From Chaenocephalus aceratus (Eukaryota > Chordata > Actinopteri > Perciformes > Channichthyidae): a stretch of DNA of 64,000 nucleotides. The position numbers and the translations under genes are program-made. Each line of letters begins with the position of its first letter. Position 1 is the stretch's first letter. Below, piece by piece: positions 1 through 14,040 of the stretch. Below the pieces are notes generated by a model. It was not told the origin of the DNA and searched no databases. It saw only the letters and a list, made by a program, of their open reading frames with translations. The stretch is from the NCBI GenBank assembly GCA_023974075.1, contig CM043785.1, positions 22,757,169 through 22,821,168 of the forward strand. Direction: 5' to 3'.

Positions 1-724
1 ATGGCTTACCTGAAAAATGAGAACGCTAACCTTGTCAAGCATTTTGAGGACAAGCGCTGGTTGGCAAGATTTGCCTACCTGGTGGACATTTTTAACAAGC
101 TCAACATGCTGAACACCAGCCTTCAAGGAAAAGAGAACAGCATATTGGATCTTGAAGATGGAATACAAGGATTCCAAGCACGCCTTGGTCTGTGGCATTC
201 CCAGCTGGTTGCAGGAGAACTGGCAATGTTTCCTGTTCTCACTGAGTGAGAGTGACTCTGTGAAGCAAAACATAGTCGAGCACTTGTCTCAACTACAGGA
301 GAACTTCAAGCGGTACTTCCCTGACTCACAGAGAGCTCAAAACCTTCAGTGGGTGAAGTTTCCCTTCCAAGCTGTGCCATCACAAGACCTGGGTCTCAGT
401 CAGGCAGAGTTAGAGGCACTGGTCACACTGCAGGTCAACAGGGGCAGTAAGATGCTGTTTGAAACTACCACTTTGGCACAGTTTTGGGTTGCTCATTTCC
501 AGCAGGCTGAGTTCTCCTGCTTGGCTAAGATAGCTGTACAAGTATTGATACAGTTTGGCACCACATACTTGTGTGAATCTGGGTTTTCTACTTTAGCATA
601 CCTGAAAAACAAATACAGAAACAGGCTAAATCCTGAGCATGACCTCAGATTGGCACTGTCAAAGACCCAGCCCAGAATAGATCTGCTGGTTGAAAACTTC
701 AACCAGCCACATACCTCTCATTAG
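1..724 (+). pseudogene. hAT transposase C-terminal fragment, frameshifted
   Basis: Two overlapping reading frames encode one protein. Frame 1 (1-249) gives a ZBED5/FAM200-like segment ending in FPVLTE. Frame 2 resumes with SESDSVKQNIVEHL at about 242 and runs to a stop at 722-724. The join implies a one-base indel near 240-250. The C-terminal part holds the hAT dimerisation signature (CESGFSTLAYLKNKYRN at about 570-620, then LNPEHDLRLAL). ZBED5-like proteins are host genes derived from hAT elements. Here the adjacent terminal repeat and the frameshift argue for a decayed transposon rather than a domesticated gene. The N-terminal BED zinc finger and most of the catalytic core lie upstream of the window. 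Confidence 0.8.
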
Positions 725-1437
725 ATGTCATTGTTATTATATTATATCATGTATCAATATATGATATAACACCCCTTCTAGCATGTCAGATAAGAAAATA
801 TTGTAAATAAGTCAGTAAAGTTAATCAGTTGCCAAGTGTTAGTTTCTTTGTCTCTCAGAGTGTTTTACAACAGATCAGTTCATTTAAAAGTATTTAAAAA
901 ATGTGTGTACATAGTTTTTGATCTAGTGACAAACTTAATGTTGCACTTCTGATAATTTAAATGTGGTTTCACCTGTGATGTATACACTTGACTGCACTTC
1001 CTATAGTTAGTGTTTTGTCCCTTTCTGTTTACAACATGTTTGTTCTTTGTTCATTTAAAATACTTTAAAATGGTGTGTACATAGTTTTTGAGCTAGTGAC
1101 AAAGTTAATATTGCACTTTTGATAATTGTATAATTTAAATTTGATGTGTACTGTATATACTTGACTGCACTTCCCATGTTTCGTCTTTCTGCTTTGATCC
1201 TTATTTTTTCTGGGCAAGCTCAAAGAGAAGGTTGTTATGGTGAGAAACCTAATTGCTGCGAAGCACTTTTATAATTAAATAAACATTTTCATTTACATTT
1301 TAAATTCATGGTGTGTTGCATTCTTTGTTTATACATTTATATATTATGGAAAATCATGACATTTTTTTAGTTTGGGTCCCTTAGGACCACAACATTTCTG
1401 TTTTGGGTCTCATGCTGAAAAAGTTTGGGAACCCCTG
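1..1437 (+). mobile_element. hAT transposon, 3' part (ZBED5/FAM200-like)
   Basis: The window opens inside a hAT DNA transposon. A frameshifted transposase C-terminus (1-724) is followed by about 700 bp of AT-rich 3' sequence with an AATAAA-like signal near 1277. The right end is a hAT-type terminal repeat, AAAAAGTTTGGGAACCCCTG, at 1418-1437. The left end lies outside the window, so the TSD cannot be tested. Within the tail, two stretches (near 880-1010 and 1050-1180) resemble each other (both contain GTGTGTACATAGTTTTTGA and 'cttgactgcacttcc'), which indicates an old internal duplication. The family is inferred from the protein and the terminal repeat. Confidence 0.75.
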
Positions 1438-2017
1438 GTCTATCAGATGGATTACAGCTCTATTCACACCTGGCTTCTCATGCAACAGATATTTATCAAG
1501 AATGTTCCCAAAAGTGGATGATGTAGATTACTATAGTGGTTATGAATAATTTATGTCTGGCAGCCAAATGGTAATCCACCCTTTCCCCAAGCTTTCCAAA
1601 ATGCAGATTGCCTTGGCCCTGACTGCACTGGCTGCCCACAAGTCTCATCCAGAACAGGAAATTATGAAAGTGATTAAGAGGACACACAAGTTGAGGATAT
1701 GGTGTACCGGCTCATTTACTCAGGAGCAATTAAAAAAATGAACCAAAAGTTCAATACCCTGACGGTGCGTTTTCTACTACGATGGTGGGAATATTATTCT
1801 ATCTTTAACATTATCAAATCATTTATCACTTTCAAATGGGTGTAGTTACCCGCTAAAAGTACGTTTAAAGTTGTTACATTTCGCAAACAAAGCTTGCATT
1901 TCTTCTTATTTCAACCATTTTTGGACAGAACATTTGTCTCTGTGTTCAATAGCAGGGGGACTTTATACAGCATCATATTTACATTTTATTTTATCCATGT
2001 TAATAAGTTGGTTACAC
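1438..2017. other. No gene or repeat recognised
   Basis: AT-rich sequence. Only short open frames (about 60 codons) that do not resemble a known family and lack flanking splice or start context. I see no terminal repeats. Confidence 0.5.
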
Positions 2018-2475
2018 AAGGGAATAAGGACTCAAATGCACAACCTGGGAGCCAGAGGTAAAGTATAATTATTAATATACTTTATTTTACCAAAAAAGGA
2101 TATACAAAAAGAAAACAACACTCTTAATAGAGGCGACAAAAAAGGCTTAACATAAATCGCTCACAACGTGAGGACAGAAACGTACGACAGAGTTTCAGGA
2201 GCGTAATTTTAGCAAGTGACAAGATAGGCAATCGTGGATGAGCAGAATTCTGGCATGAGGACAGGACAAGACGAACTGACAACAAACAGAGGGAACAGGG
2301 GAATATAACAGGAGATAACTGGGAACAGGTGAAAACAATCAGGGGCAGGGCTGACGCTGATGAGCGAGGGAGAACACATTAGGAAAGGGAGTCAAGGAAC
2401 CTGAATTGAGACGTAACAAAACAGGAAGTGAAAGACAATACAAAAATAACAACATGAAACCTGACTGACTAACAC
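2018..2475 (-). mobile_element. Degenerate LTR-like repeat (relative of 16452-16856)
   Basis: This stretch has the same landmark order as the clearer LTR at 16452-16856. An 'aaggactcaaatgcac' block near 2030 is followed by a 'ctttattttacc' block near 2080 (reverse complement of an AATAAA-type signal). Then comes a long purine-rich, GA/CA-rich body and an end near 'catgaaacctgactga'. Ends are too decayed to show clean TG...CA or a TSD. Orientation is inferred from the polyadenylation-like motif, which reads on the minus strand. Confidence 0.35.
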
Positions 2476-2872
2476 TTTTGGCGGTGCACAACAATCCAAA
2501 ATCAATTTGGAAATGCAAACAATAAAAACACTTTCCTAGCAGTGCTGCAGGAGTGCTCAGGGCTGTGTGTTCGCTTTGATTAGTTGTCAATCACACAGCA
2601 CAATGATGGGATAGAGGTCAGCACTGCAACGGAAACACATGCAGTAACATATTTTATTGGAAGCTAGCATCAGCACTGCATTCCTAATAAATACAGGGGC
2701 TGGAGACTTGCCTAAGGTCCAGAGTTTGCACATACAAATGTCTAGTCAACATGATAATTAATGCAAATGTCCAACAACCCAGGGTGTAGTAAAACATTTT
2801 CGGAGCTTGGTCCCCTTGTGAATGCAAACGTATCAATCTAGCAGCATTACTACTGCATATCGCTTTGGGTTC
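2476..2872. other. No gene or repeat recognised
   Basis: Mixed-composition sequence up to the hAT TSD. Short minus-strand open frames are present without any family resemblance. Confidence 0.45.
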
Positions 2873-2880
2873 CCTTACGG

Positions 2881-3809
2881 TAGTGATGTGTAGTGATGTA
2901 GCGTGTGTCGAGTAATCCCCGAAGCTTTTTGTGAAGCTTGTACCGAGGCTTGTATCGTTTTGGGCCAGTGACGTCACCGATGACAAACGAAGCCTCGCTG
3001 CCTGTCGATACCACGTGACTGCTTCAGGAAGCGATTCAGATCGGTTGAACCGTTGAACCACAACGCTCATAATACCCATGGATGTATACTAAGAACCATA
3101 TTACCCCTCCTGTACCCGGGCCCGGTGACACGATGGAATCAAGAGAGCTCAGACCCTCACTCATATAGAGGTCGGAACATGTCATAAGTAGGCTATAAAT
3201 AGATACAAGCATAAATAAATGTAGGAATACAAACATCAATAAATACAGGAATACATATCTTACAGTGTTTTCAAGGAGATTCAGCGTGTGTGCTGTGGCA
3301 CAGCCTCAAAGCAGTTGACTCATGACCGTAGGGTCCCTGGTTCAACGACTGAACAATACGTATTTTTTGTTGTTTATAAAAGCTACAGCTAAATGAGATA
3401 ATGTAGTTAATAAATGTATTCTTTGATATGGTTTAGCCTTTCTCAGGCTACAACATGGTTAAGTTTACGAATATTATTAAGGAATATAAATCCCTCTTTG
3501 CAATGTTTACCAGCCTCCTTAGGATTTTCAATCACAATCATTAAACTGTAATAAATACAATATTGTTAACATGGAAATATGATTTTATGTTCGTTGTTTA
3601 GAGTTATTCTAAGGCTTTACTCATTGGGAACTCGGTATGAGATAGAGCACACTGTTGAGATGTCCAATCTGCCTGTTTTACACACTTTGACCAACAGGGG
3701 GTTTGTGTTCAAATGAAGCCCATGATGAAGCCTCATGAGATGAACCCTTTTGCGAACCAATTGGCTGGAAAGCTTCAAAGCTTCATAAGGCTTCATCTCG
3801 CCATCACTA
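2881..3809. mobile_element. Non-autonomous hAT element, 929 bp, perfect 8-bp TSD
   Basis: The element begins TAGTGATG (2881-2888) and ends with its reverse complement CATCACTA (3802-3809). It is flanked by identical 8-bp copies of CCTTACGG at 2873-2880 and 3810-3817. An 8-bp TSD with TAG-starting ends is the hAT hallmark. No transposase frame is visible. Sub-terminal GAAGC/GCTTC motifs recur at both ends (e.g. 'gaagctttttgtgaagctt' and 'agcttcaaagcttcataagg'). An internal CCATGGATGTATACTAAG block near 3077 is also found at 35403 and 40336. Confidence 0.9.
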
Positions 3810-3814
3810 CCTTA

Positions 3815-4026
3815 CGGCCCGTCCACACTACAGCTTCGGCAGCTTAAAAAAACGGTTTCCAACGCTTCTGCCCATTCACTTTGAATGTCATATGCCAGTA
3901 CAAGCTCTAGCCAATCAAACCGCTGCTTGTGTATCAGGGGCGGGAGATTCATGTGATTGGTTGTTGGTCGAGCTTCAGACACGCCCAGCTCCAAGCTTTT
4001 TTTGAAGCTGTAGTGTGGACGGGCCG
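3815..4026. mobile_element. PIF/Harbinger-type MITE, 212 bp
   Basis: The ends are perfect inverted repeats of 23 bp (3815-3837 and 4004-4026; outer bases CGGCCCGTCCACACTACAGC). The flanks are TTA at 3812-3814 and TTA at 4027-4029, matching the 3-bp TTA target duplication of PIF/Harbinger elements. Non-coding. The hAT element at 2881-3809 landed on its left boundary. Confidence 0.85.
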
Positions 4027-4029
4027 TTA

Positions 4030-4394
4030 CTCCCCAATTGTCTTTCCTTTATTCTTTTCATTTTGGACTTGAATATGTTTGTCTGCAAATCAAAACTTTT
4101 CCTTTTGACCCCAAAGGTGTATGATAATACACATTGGGGCATTGTGACAATTATTTTCAACAACAGCACAGTTAAAACAGTGATAGGCGGGTTAAAGGAA
4201 AAATAAACTTGCCTCAAGTACTTCACCATCCCATAAAACAACACTTTTTCCAGAGAACAAAACAAATTATAAGGAGTATAATGTATAGATTTTATCCAAA
4301 ATACAACCTATACAATTGTTGAACACAATTATAGTTATTTTTGAATCACCTAAAACAAAGAAATGTATAAAAAAAGTTTCAGGGTGTCTCAATG
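4030..4394. other. No gene or repeat recognised
   Basis: AT-rich spacer between a Harbinger MITE and a TTAA MITE. Open frames seen are short and unsupported. Confidence 0.45.
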
Positions 4395-4398
4395 TTAA

Positions 4399-5201
4399 AG
4401 GTCACATGTCATGGCCATTTCCACTGATCATAATTCCATTGTTGAGGTCTACTAGAATAGATTTATACTGTGCAATTTTCCAAACTCACATTGGTTTTGC
4501 ATACAGCATCTCTGTAAAGTATGTGTATTCACTCTCTCCACTAAACGGCTCTTTGCAGCTCTTGCCCCCCCCCTCCCTGTGAGCCCAGGGTGCTCCGATT
4601 GGTCGGGACCAGTCGGGACGTTGTGAATCGCGCAAAGCTCCGTGGAGGTGTGATTTCCTTGTTTAGCGATACACAGCGAAACACAGCCAAACTCACCCTG
4701 AGCACACACAAAGTCACAGCCGAAGTAAAAACAATAAGTGTGGCTTGATATTGAGTAAGAAAAAGGTTGATAAACGCAGTGAGAATGGGTCTGCAGAGAG
4801 AATTTCGCCGCGATCCCAACTGTCTGTTATCAGCCTGCAGCCAGGGAGGAGAAATCAGCAGAGCTGCATGCACTGAGTGTGTGAGGAAGTCCGTGGATTG
4901 GTCAATTTGGACCAATCAGCGGGGGCTTAACGTAACGGCTCCGCGGACGTAACGTAACGGCTCCACGGATTGGTCCATTTCGTTCCGGGGACGACATGAC
5001 ATCATGATGTCCCCGGAAGAATCAAATGGACAGTGACGTATCTCCAACGAGGCGTTTTGGGGAGGTATTTTCTGTTTTAGAGTTTTACTCCCTACATGGT
5101 GTACTTTGAGGGTTTTGACTCTGCAGACAGTTTACATGCATAAAAACCTTCATAACACACAAGGGGACGGGCAATAACCGGAAAAGCATGACATGTCACC
5201 T
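4399..5201. mobile_element. TTAA-flanked MITE, copy 1 (803 bp)
   Basis: TTAA lies at 4395-4398 and 5202-5205. Terminal repeats are AGGTCACATGTCATG on the left and its near-perfect inverse on the right (one mismatch in 15). Body landmarks shared with copy 2 are 'cataattccattgttgagg', 'cagcatctctgta' and 'tgattggtc'-type sequence. TTAA duplications are typical of piggyBac and Kolobok elements; I cannot say which. Non-coding. Confidence 0.75.
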
Positions 5202-5246
5202 TTAAATTGAGGGGAAAAAAGCCAGGCTCTAGAATATTTTCATTAA

Positions 5247-5805
5247 AGGTCCCATGACATGGCCATTTCTACCGATCATAATTCCATTGTTGAGGTCTAC
5301 TAGAATAGATTTACATTGTTCAATGCTCCAAAATCAAATTGGCTTCTTATACAGCATCTCTGTATCAGTATGTGTATTCACTCTGTCCTAAACGGCTTGT
5401 TGGAGCTCCTGCCACCCCCTCCCTATGAGTCCAGTGTGCTCTGATTGGTCAGCTCGCCCACTCTGTTCTGATGAGTCCACCACAGTTACAGCGGAACATC
5501 AGTGATTATGTGTTACAATGGCGTTAGCAACCAGAAAATGACACAGTAATGACAAACAGATGATGAATGCTGCGTGGGGTCTGGGTGCCGTGTTGGCGGG
5601 ACGTTGCGAGGCTTGCTGCTGCGAGGAACGGACAGTGTGAGCTGGGTTCATTTCCTGGTTGCTGCGTGGGATCTGCGAGACAGCGAGACATCGCGAATGG
5701 ACGCGGGAAGGAGGGGGTCCTGAGGGGGCTGCAGCACCCCCATCTGCGAGGCTCCACTAGCATACAGGGGACAGGTAATAACCGGAAAAGCATGACATGG
5801 GACCT
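5247..5805. mobile_element. TTAA-flanked MITE, copy 2 (559 bp)
   Basis: Same family as 4399-5201, only 45 bp downstream. TTAA lies at 5243-5246 and 5806-5809. Ends are AGGTCCCATGACATG and the inverse (one mismatch). It is about 240 bp shorter than copy 1, mainly in the right half. Confidence 0.75.
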
Positions 5806-5809
5806 TTAA

Positions 5810-8276
<2,467 letters not shown>

Positions 8277-8284
8277 ATTACTAG

Positions 8285-8826
8285 CAGAGGTGGGAAGTAA
8301 CAAAGTAGTTTTACACAAGAACAGTACTTAAGTACAATGTTGAGGTACTTGTACTTTACTTGAGTATTTCCATATTATGCTACTTTGTACTTCTACTCCA
8401 CTACACCTCAGAGGTAAATATGGTATTTTTACTCCACTACATTTATTCAATACCTTCAGTTACCTTGCAGATTTGGATTAATGATGTGAAATATAATCAA
8501 CACTTAAATCAGACTTTAGTTACACCTGGAGTAAATTCACAAGCTAAAATGTAGTATACAAAGTCATTGCTGCAACTTCACCAGCTTTGCTAATACTTTA
8601 ATGCATTAAATATTATAATCAAAACGTCTAATATACTGTATATTATTCTAATATAGGCCAATCTGCATAATGAGTACTTTTACTTTCTGTACTTTGACTA
8701 TATTTTGATGCTAATACTTTTGTACTTTTACTTTATTTTGAATGCAGAACTTTTACTTATAACGGGTACTCCTAAATTCTGGTTATTTTACTCAAGTACA
8801 AGATCTGAGTACTTCGCCCACCTCTG
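8285..8826. mobile_element. hAT MITE, 542 bp, perfect 8-bp TSD
   Basis: Begins CAGAGGTGGGAAGTA and ends CCCACCTCTG. Flanked by identical ATTACTAG at 8277-8284 and 8827-8834. The interior is rich in 'acttttactt'/'aagtaca' motifs, which is typical of this common fish hAT family. Non-coding. Confidence 0.92.
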
Positions 8827-8834
8827 ATTACTAG

Positions 8835-10211
8835 TTCTGTACTTTATACTGATCTCCTGCTGAATGTACTTATATGTATAGTTGTGCCTGTTTGCTTTTC
8901 TGTACTTAGCCACATGTGGAGTGCCTGCCTCTCTGCACAGTCTGTGTGCTACATATGTCACAGTCTCTCAACTCCCCTTCTGGAAAGCAAAGAACTAGGA
9001 GAGAGATCTACTGATGTAATGTCATTTGTTCATTGAAAAATTCTTAAGATGTTGCTTACTGCTAAAATTCAATACTTCTTATTATGTGCTCACCATATAC
9101 TTTGATTCATGTCATTAAAATACCAAAGTTAATCATTGTACGATAATAGATAAGTAATCAAAAACTGTGTAACAGATAATAATACAGATGACAATAATTC
9201 ACATTTAATCTGTCAAAGTGTGTATAATTCGGTCACCACACCATATCATTTTTCATAGTTACCAACCTTGGATATCTAGACCAGTGATAAGCGTTCATGT
9301 GTGAAATCACCTGCAGGCCTTTTTTAAAGTGGTTCTCCAATCGACCTCTATCTTGAGTAATGGCTTTGTGGTTCTTGTGTCAATTGCCCTGTCCCTGTTT
9401 CCCTTCCTTTGCCCCCTGTGTCACCCTGTACTGGACTCTGACCACTTTGCCTGCCCTCTGTCTCATAGTCTAATAACAGTTAGAGCTTTCTCTTCTGTCC
9501 TGCAGTGGTTCCCTGTTATCAGCAGGGCATGACAAAGTATTTGAACCAGTTGAGAGTAATCCATTGATTAGTACCAAGCTACCTAATAGCCATTACTCTA
9601 AGAGTTTCTTATCATAACTACAGTATTCATTTATTTGTACTGTTTTTAGAGTTTTCAATTTGTAATTGAAGCAACTGTTCATGAAATGATACAATTATTA
9701 TCCGGGATAAGTTTTGCGACAATGCTATACATTTTGTTTGAATGCAAAAGAAAACTTGACAAGGACAAAAGTACAACGTTAGTATAATAAATGAGGTTAG
9801 AGTAATCTAGCCACATTCTTCTTAGACCACTCAGAGATTTCTCCATAAAAGCGAACAATACTCGTCTGCTCATCAGGTGGTCAGATTCATGGAGCTACCT
9901 TTTTCTAATCAGCCTCAGTCCACAGAGGCTTCGACAAAGAAAATGAAGGCAATTCGCTTAAAAAGCATTACTTGACATTTAACTCTGCACTCCCCCCACC
10001 ATTTTCCTTGAGCCAGTGAATTACTGACATTTGAAGCAGACTGAGGTGGCTTAACAATGTCATTTTACTTACACTGAGCTTGCATTAAAGGCCCGGACCA
10101 AGGCGCCAACTAATGCTACACTAGCTGCAGAGCTATTAGAGTGGTTACGCAATTACTGGGCTGAACTGAAGGAGCAAAAGTACAGTCGTCAAAATAAATG
10201 AGACGAAGCAC
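8835..10211. other. No gene or repeat recognised
   Basis: AT-rich unique sequence with short unsupported open frames. I looked here for a second LTR matching 16452-16856 and did not find one. Confidence 0.5.
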
Positions 10212-11117
10212 TTACACTGAAAAGGTGCTCATCTTACATGTATGGCTCTTTTCTGTAACCCGGGTGTGTGCATCACTAGGGCCAAACGGGTGGGTGGAGG
10301 GGGTCTGGAGGACGGGTTTGGGCTGACAGCCCGGGGGCAAGGCAGAGTTCATAAAGGAGCGAGGGCCACAGCGGGCGAACTCAGGGGGCCGAGCATGAGG
10401 GTGAAGGCAGCGGCTGGAAGAGTCCGGGGGCCGGGCCCGAGGGCGAGGGCCACGGCTGGGAAAGTCAGGGGGCCGGGCCCGAGAGCAAGGACCGCGGCAC
10501 TCAGGGGGCCGGGCTCGAGGGCGAAGACCGCGGCTCTCAGGGGGCCGTGCTCGAGGATGAAGACCGGACAGCTCCGGAGGCCGGGCAGGACCCGGTGTCG
10601 GCCGGAGAGGAACCGGAGCCGGTGGGACAGGCGTAGAAGGGATCCTGGACATGACATGGGCTGGTGTCAATGGGACCACGGAAGGAGCAAGGGCTGGTGT
10701 CGATTGGACCACCAACGCAACAGGGCAAGGAGTAGGCAGGACCCCCGGCGGGACAGGTGTCGGCAGGATCCCCCACGGAAGAGGACAAGAAGTTGGCAGG
10801 ACCCCCGGCGAGACAGGTGACGGCGGGACCTCCAACGGAACAGGACATGGGGTTGGCAAGACTCTCAGCGGAACCCCCAACGACACAGGACATGGAGTTG
10901 GCAGGACCCCCGACGAAACAGGTGTCGGCTGGACCTCCAACGGCACCGGACATATGGTTGGCAGGATCCCTGGCAGAAGAGTAGTCGGTGGGACCCCCAA
11001 CGGCACAGGACATAGGGTTGGCAGGACCCCCGGCAGAAGAGTAGTCGGTGGGACCTCCAACGGCACAGGACATGGAGTTGGCAGGACCCCCAGCGAAACC
11101 TCTAACGGCACATGACA
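10212..11117 (-). repeat. GC-rich coding-like tandem repeats, left block
   Basis: Plus-strand units centre on 'gttggcaggacccc' and 'acaggacatgg', about 60-70 bp each, at 10730-11110. A second unit centred on 'tcagggggccg' repeats every 40-50 bp at 10380-10550. On the minus strand a 311-codon frame reads PTPCPVPLEVPP-like repeats, and another frame reads MSCAVGGPTD-like repeats. A plus-strand frame is also open through the array. Openness in several frames on both strands is a consequence of stop-free repeat units, so coding cannot be assumed. The block ends abruptly at the TA where the transposon is inserted. Confidence 0.7.
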
Positions 11118-11402
11118 TACAGATGTAGCACTCCAGATCAGACTCAAATGGGTGTGTCCCAGTCAAAAGCCCAGCGGATGCCAGTGGCTGGGGGTGTTGC
11201 CAAATTGCTAGAGGGCGTTGCCCAATTTCCCCATTTGTTCAATTACAGGATTTAAACATGAGATGGCGCTTCATTCACAAAATACACAATGGGCGTTGTA
11301 GAAACATCAATATTTTAGATCAAATAAAGTATATAGTTTGCTTTATGCAGTATATTTCTTGTAATATTGTACAGTAGATTGAAGTAAATCAATTTATACA
11401 TT

Positions 11403-11565
11403 AAGATAAGATAAGATGGACCTTTATTAATCCCGTGGGGAAATTCAGTAGTTCAAACAGTAACAGGGTGAGAGTGAAAAACAGGACAGCACAGATTCAC
11501 ACAGATTAATAAAATCAAAAATAAGATGAGCGATAAAAATAATAATAATGAGAAACTATGAAATA
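11403..11565. repeat. LINE/SINE tail-like block shared by both TA-element copies
   Basis: 'taagataagatggaccttt' followed by 'attaatcccgtggggaaatt' is a widespread fish retroposon-tail motif. The same block is at about 36050-36215 in copy 2, so it was present before the two copies separated. Confidence 0.45.
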
Positions 11566-13678
11566 AGAAATTATATATTATCATATCATATATTATAATG
11601 TATTGTATTATTAAGTAATATCATACATTAACCCCATTATAGCAGATGCCACATTAAATGGATGAACACATGTATGCATCAATAATTACAACAGAGTATT
11701 TCTAAATACAAGTTGTAAAAATACTTATATGTATGTACACTTTGGAGTCGACCGTCACGCCGGCGTGATCAGATCACATGACCTGTTCAAGCCGGTGCCA
11801 CATAAAAACAACAGTCCGCACAACATTGCCGTGTGTTTCTGTCGAAAGTACTGGCTTGAAACTATATCCCAGTCTTTGTTTCATGCAAAAAGACCCAGTA
11901 AACACGGAGATACGATGATATAAAGTTAATACATTTCAAAAGTATGCAATATGGAAGCACATATTTGAATATCTTCGACGCATTTGATCATTTTACGAAA
12001 CGGAAAATACTGGAAACTGTAGATCCTGCTCAACAGGATGTATATGTGTATTTCTGTCGAAAGTACTGGCTTGAAACTATATGCCAGTCTTTGTTTCATG
12101 CAAAAATACCCAATAAACACGGACATACGATGATATAAAGTTAATACAGATATATTTCAGAAGTATGAATAATGGAAGCACATATTTTAATATCTTCGCC
12201 GTATTTTATCATTTTACGAAACGGAAAATACTGGAAACTGTAGATTCTGCTCAACAGGATGTATTTACCAGGGAGGGGGTGAGGTAATCAGTTAAACGGA
12301 GTGATACGAAACGAGACGAAAAGAGACGAAGAGGGACGGTGGGAACCGAAGAGAGACGGCGGGAAATGGAGAGAGACGAAGATATACGAAGACAGGCGGC
12401 GGGAGACGAAGAGAGGCTGCGGGAGACTGCGATTGAAGTAAAGTGACAGACAAACATTGAGAATTTAGATATAGTTAGATAGATTTCGAGTTTTGAAGAC
12501 TCAACTATGATGAAGAGAACTCTGAACGTGAGTCAAGCTTTAAGCTTGTTTTTTGACATGGAGGAGGAGGAATCTGTGATGTTGCCCTCTGTGTCGTAGT
12601 TGACAGAAACCGCTTTGAAGCGTGGCACAGATAAAGACAGAAAAAACAGATTGTTGTACATAATGTGTATATATATATATTTGTATTATATTTATAATAA
12701 CACTTTTGCCTTATCAGAATGAAATCCCATGCTACCTCAATCTAACTTTCACATTATCATAGTCACATCCCATGTATATATTTCCAGCTTTTAAATGGTT
12801 TTGTTGTGTATGTTTGTGTTATGAAAAATAAAATCATTTTCAAAATCTGTTTTTACGTTTTTTTTGTGATTTTGGGTCCAAAATGTTCATAGAGTAGAAG
12901 ATCACTGCTCTAAACAAAGTCAAAAATCCTACATCCAAACGAAATAAATATAATTAATTATGATGAATACATTAAGTCTTGTTCATTGTTTTTCACTTTT
13001 ATTAAATGTTTGATATTTCCGGTGGAAATGGTGGACTATCGGACATTCAAAATGCAGCATATTTTCACTCTTACACACATATATTCACATTTTACATACA
13101 TACATTTTCACTCTTACACACGGATATTCTCCTTTTGCTCTCATGCGAAATACTAAAACAAAGTATGTCATGTATATTTAGTTTTCGTTGATGAGACGAG
13201 ACGGACTAAGGTGTTAATTATGGACTATCGGACATTCAAAATGCAGCATATTTCCCCCAAGTGTCTGTCAAAATGCATTTTACGTTTCTAACTTGTAATA
13301 TCATTATTTCCGCTCTCTTCAGAAGAGCGATCTCCCTGTGTCTCTCTGTGTGCGGGGGATCACAGGAGGGGGGGGGGGGAGAGCTGTGGAATGTGACACA
13401 CATTCCGATGGCCAATTAGTTTTAAACAAAGGGTCCCCAACATACATGAGGACACATGGGGGGTTGGGCTGGTTGGGTCTGCAGCACATCACAGAGGCAT
13501 TTAAAAAGTGAAGACAACATTCTGGAAATGTTCACATCAGGCACCTTCAAGTTAAATAATACTACTGTACAGAAAACAATTAACACAGTAAATTATGTGG
13601 ATTAAATCCCATTTATTTCGTTAAAAATAAACGAAATGACTCGGTTTGCATTCATAAAGAATGCACAAACGTGTTCAA

Positions 13679-14040
13679 TCGTTAATGTCAGATATGTACT
13701 AAGTAAATAGCCTACATTAGTTCCTGCTCAAGATTAGATTCAACTTTATTGTTATTGCACAGATTACAGGTAGGCCTACTGAGACAACGAAATGCAGTTT
13801 AGCTTCTAACCAGGTGCAACAAGCAGTAAAGTGAAAAGTAATGTACACAATCTACAGAATAACATATAGAATGAATTGAATGATGAATAAACAGTGAGGG
13901 GTATGAATACACTAGATATCAGCCTGTGAGCAGTATGAACAGTGTGTTAATCGTTAATGTCAGATATGTACTAAGTAAATAGCCTATATTAATTTCATGA
14001 TGGATTAAACCACATTTATTTCATTAAAAATAAACAAAAT
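13679..14040. repeat. Duplicated about 40-bp block flanking a retroposon-tail-like sequence
   Basis: 'ttaatgtcagatatgtact' plus the following 'aagtaaatagcct' occurs at about 13682 and again at about 13954. Between them lies a 'caactttattgttattgcac' retroposon-tail-like sequence (about 13740-13945). A 'catttatttc.ttaaaaataaac' motif occurs on the outer side of each copy (13610 and 14016), in the order expected of a local duplication. A retroposon insertion with a very long TSD or a tandem duplication would both explain it. Confidence 0.4.

Noticed and set aside
3285..3350. tRNA-like SINE head ('ggtccctggttcaacgactg')
   Set aside because: The box B resemblance is weak and there is no convincing box A or RNA fold; it lies inside a hAT MITE.
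10651..11115. Plus-strand 154-codon frame in the tandem repeats
   Set aside because: The host element reads on the minus strand and the array is open in several frames; listed as repeat instead of a gene.
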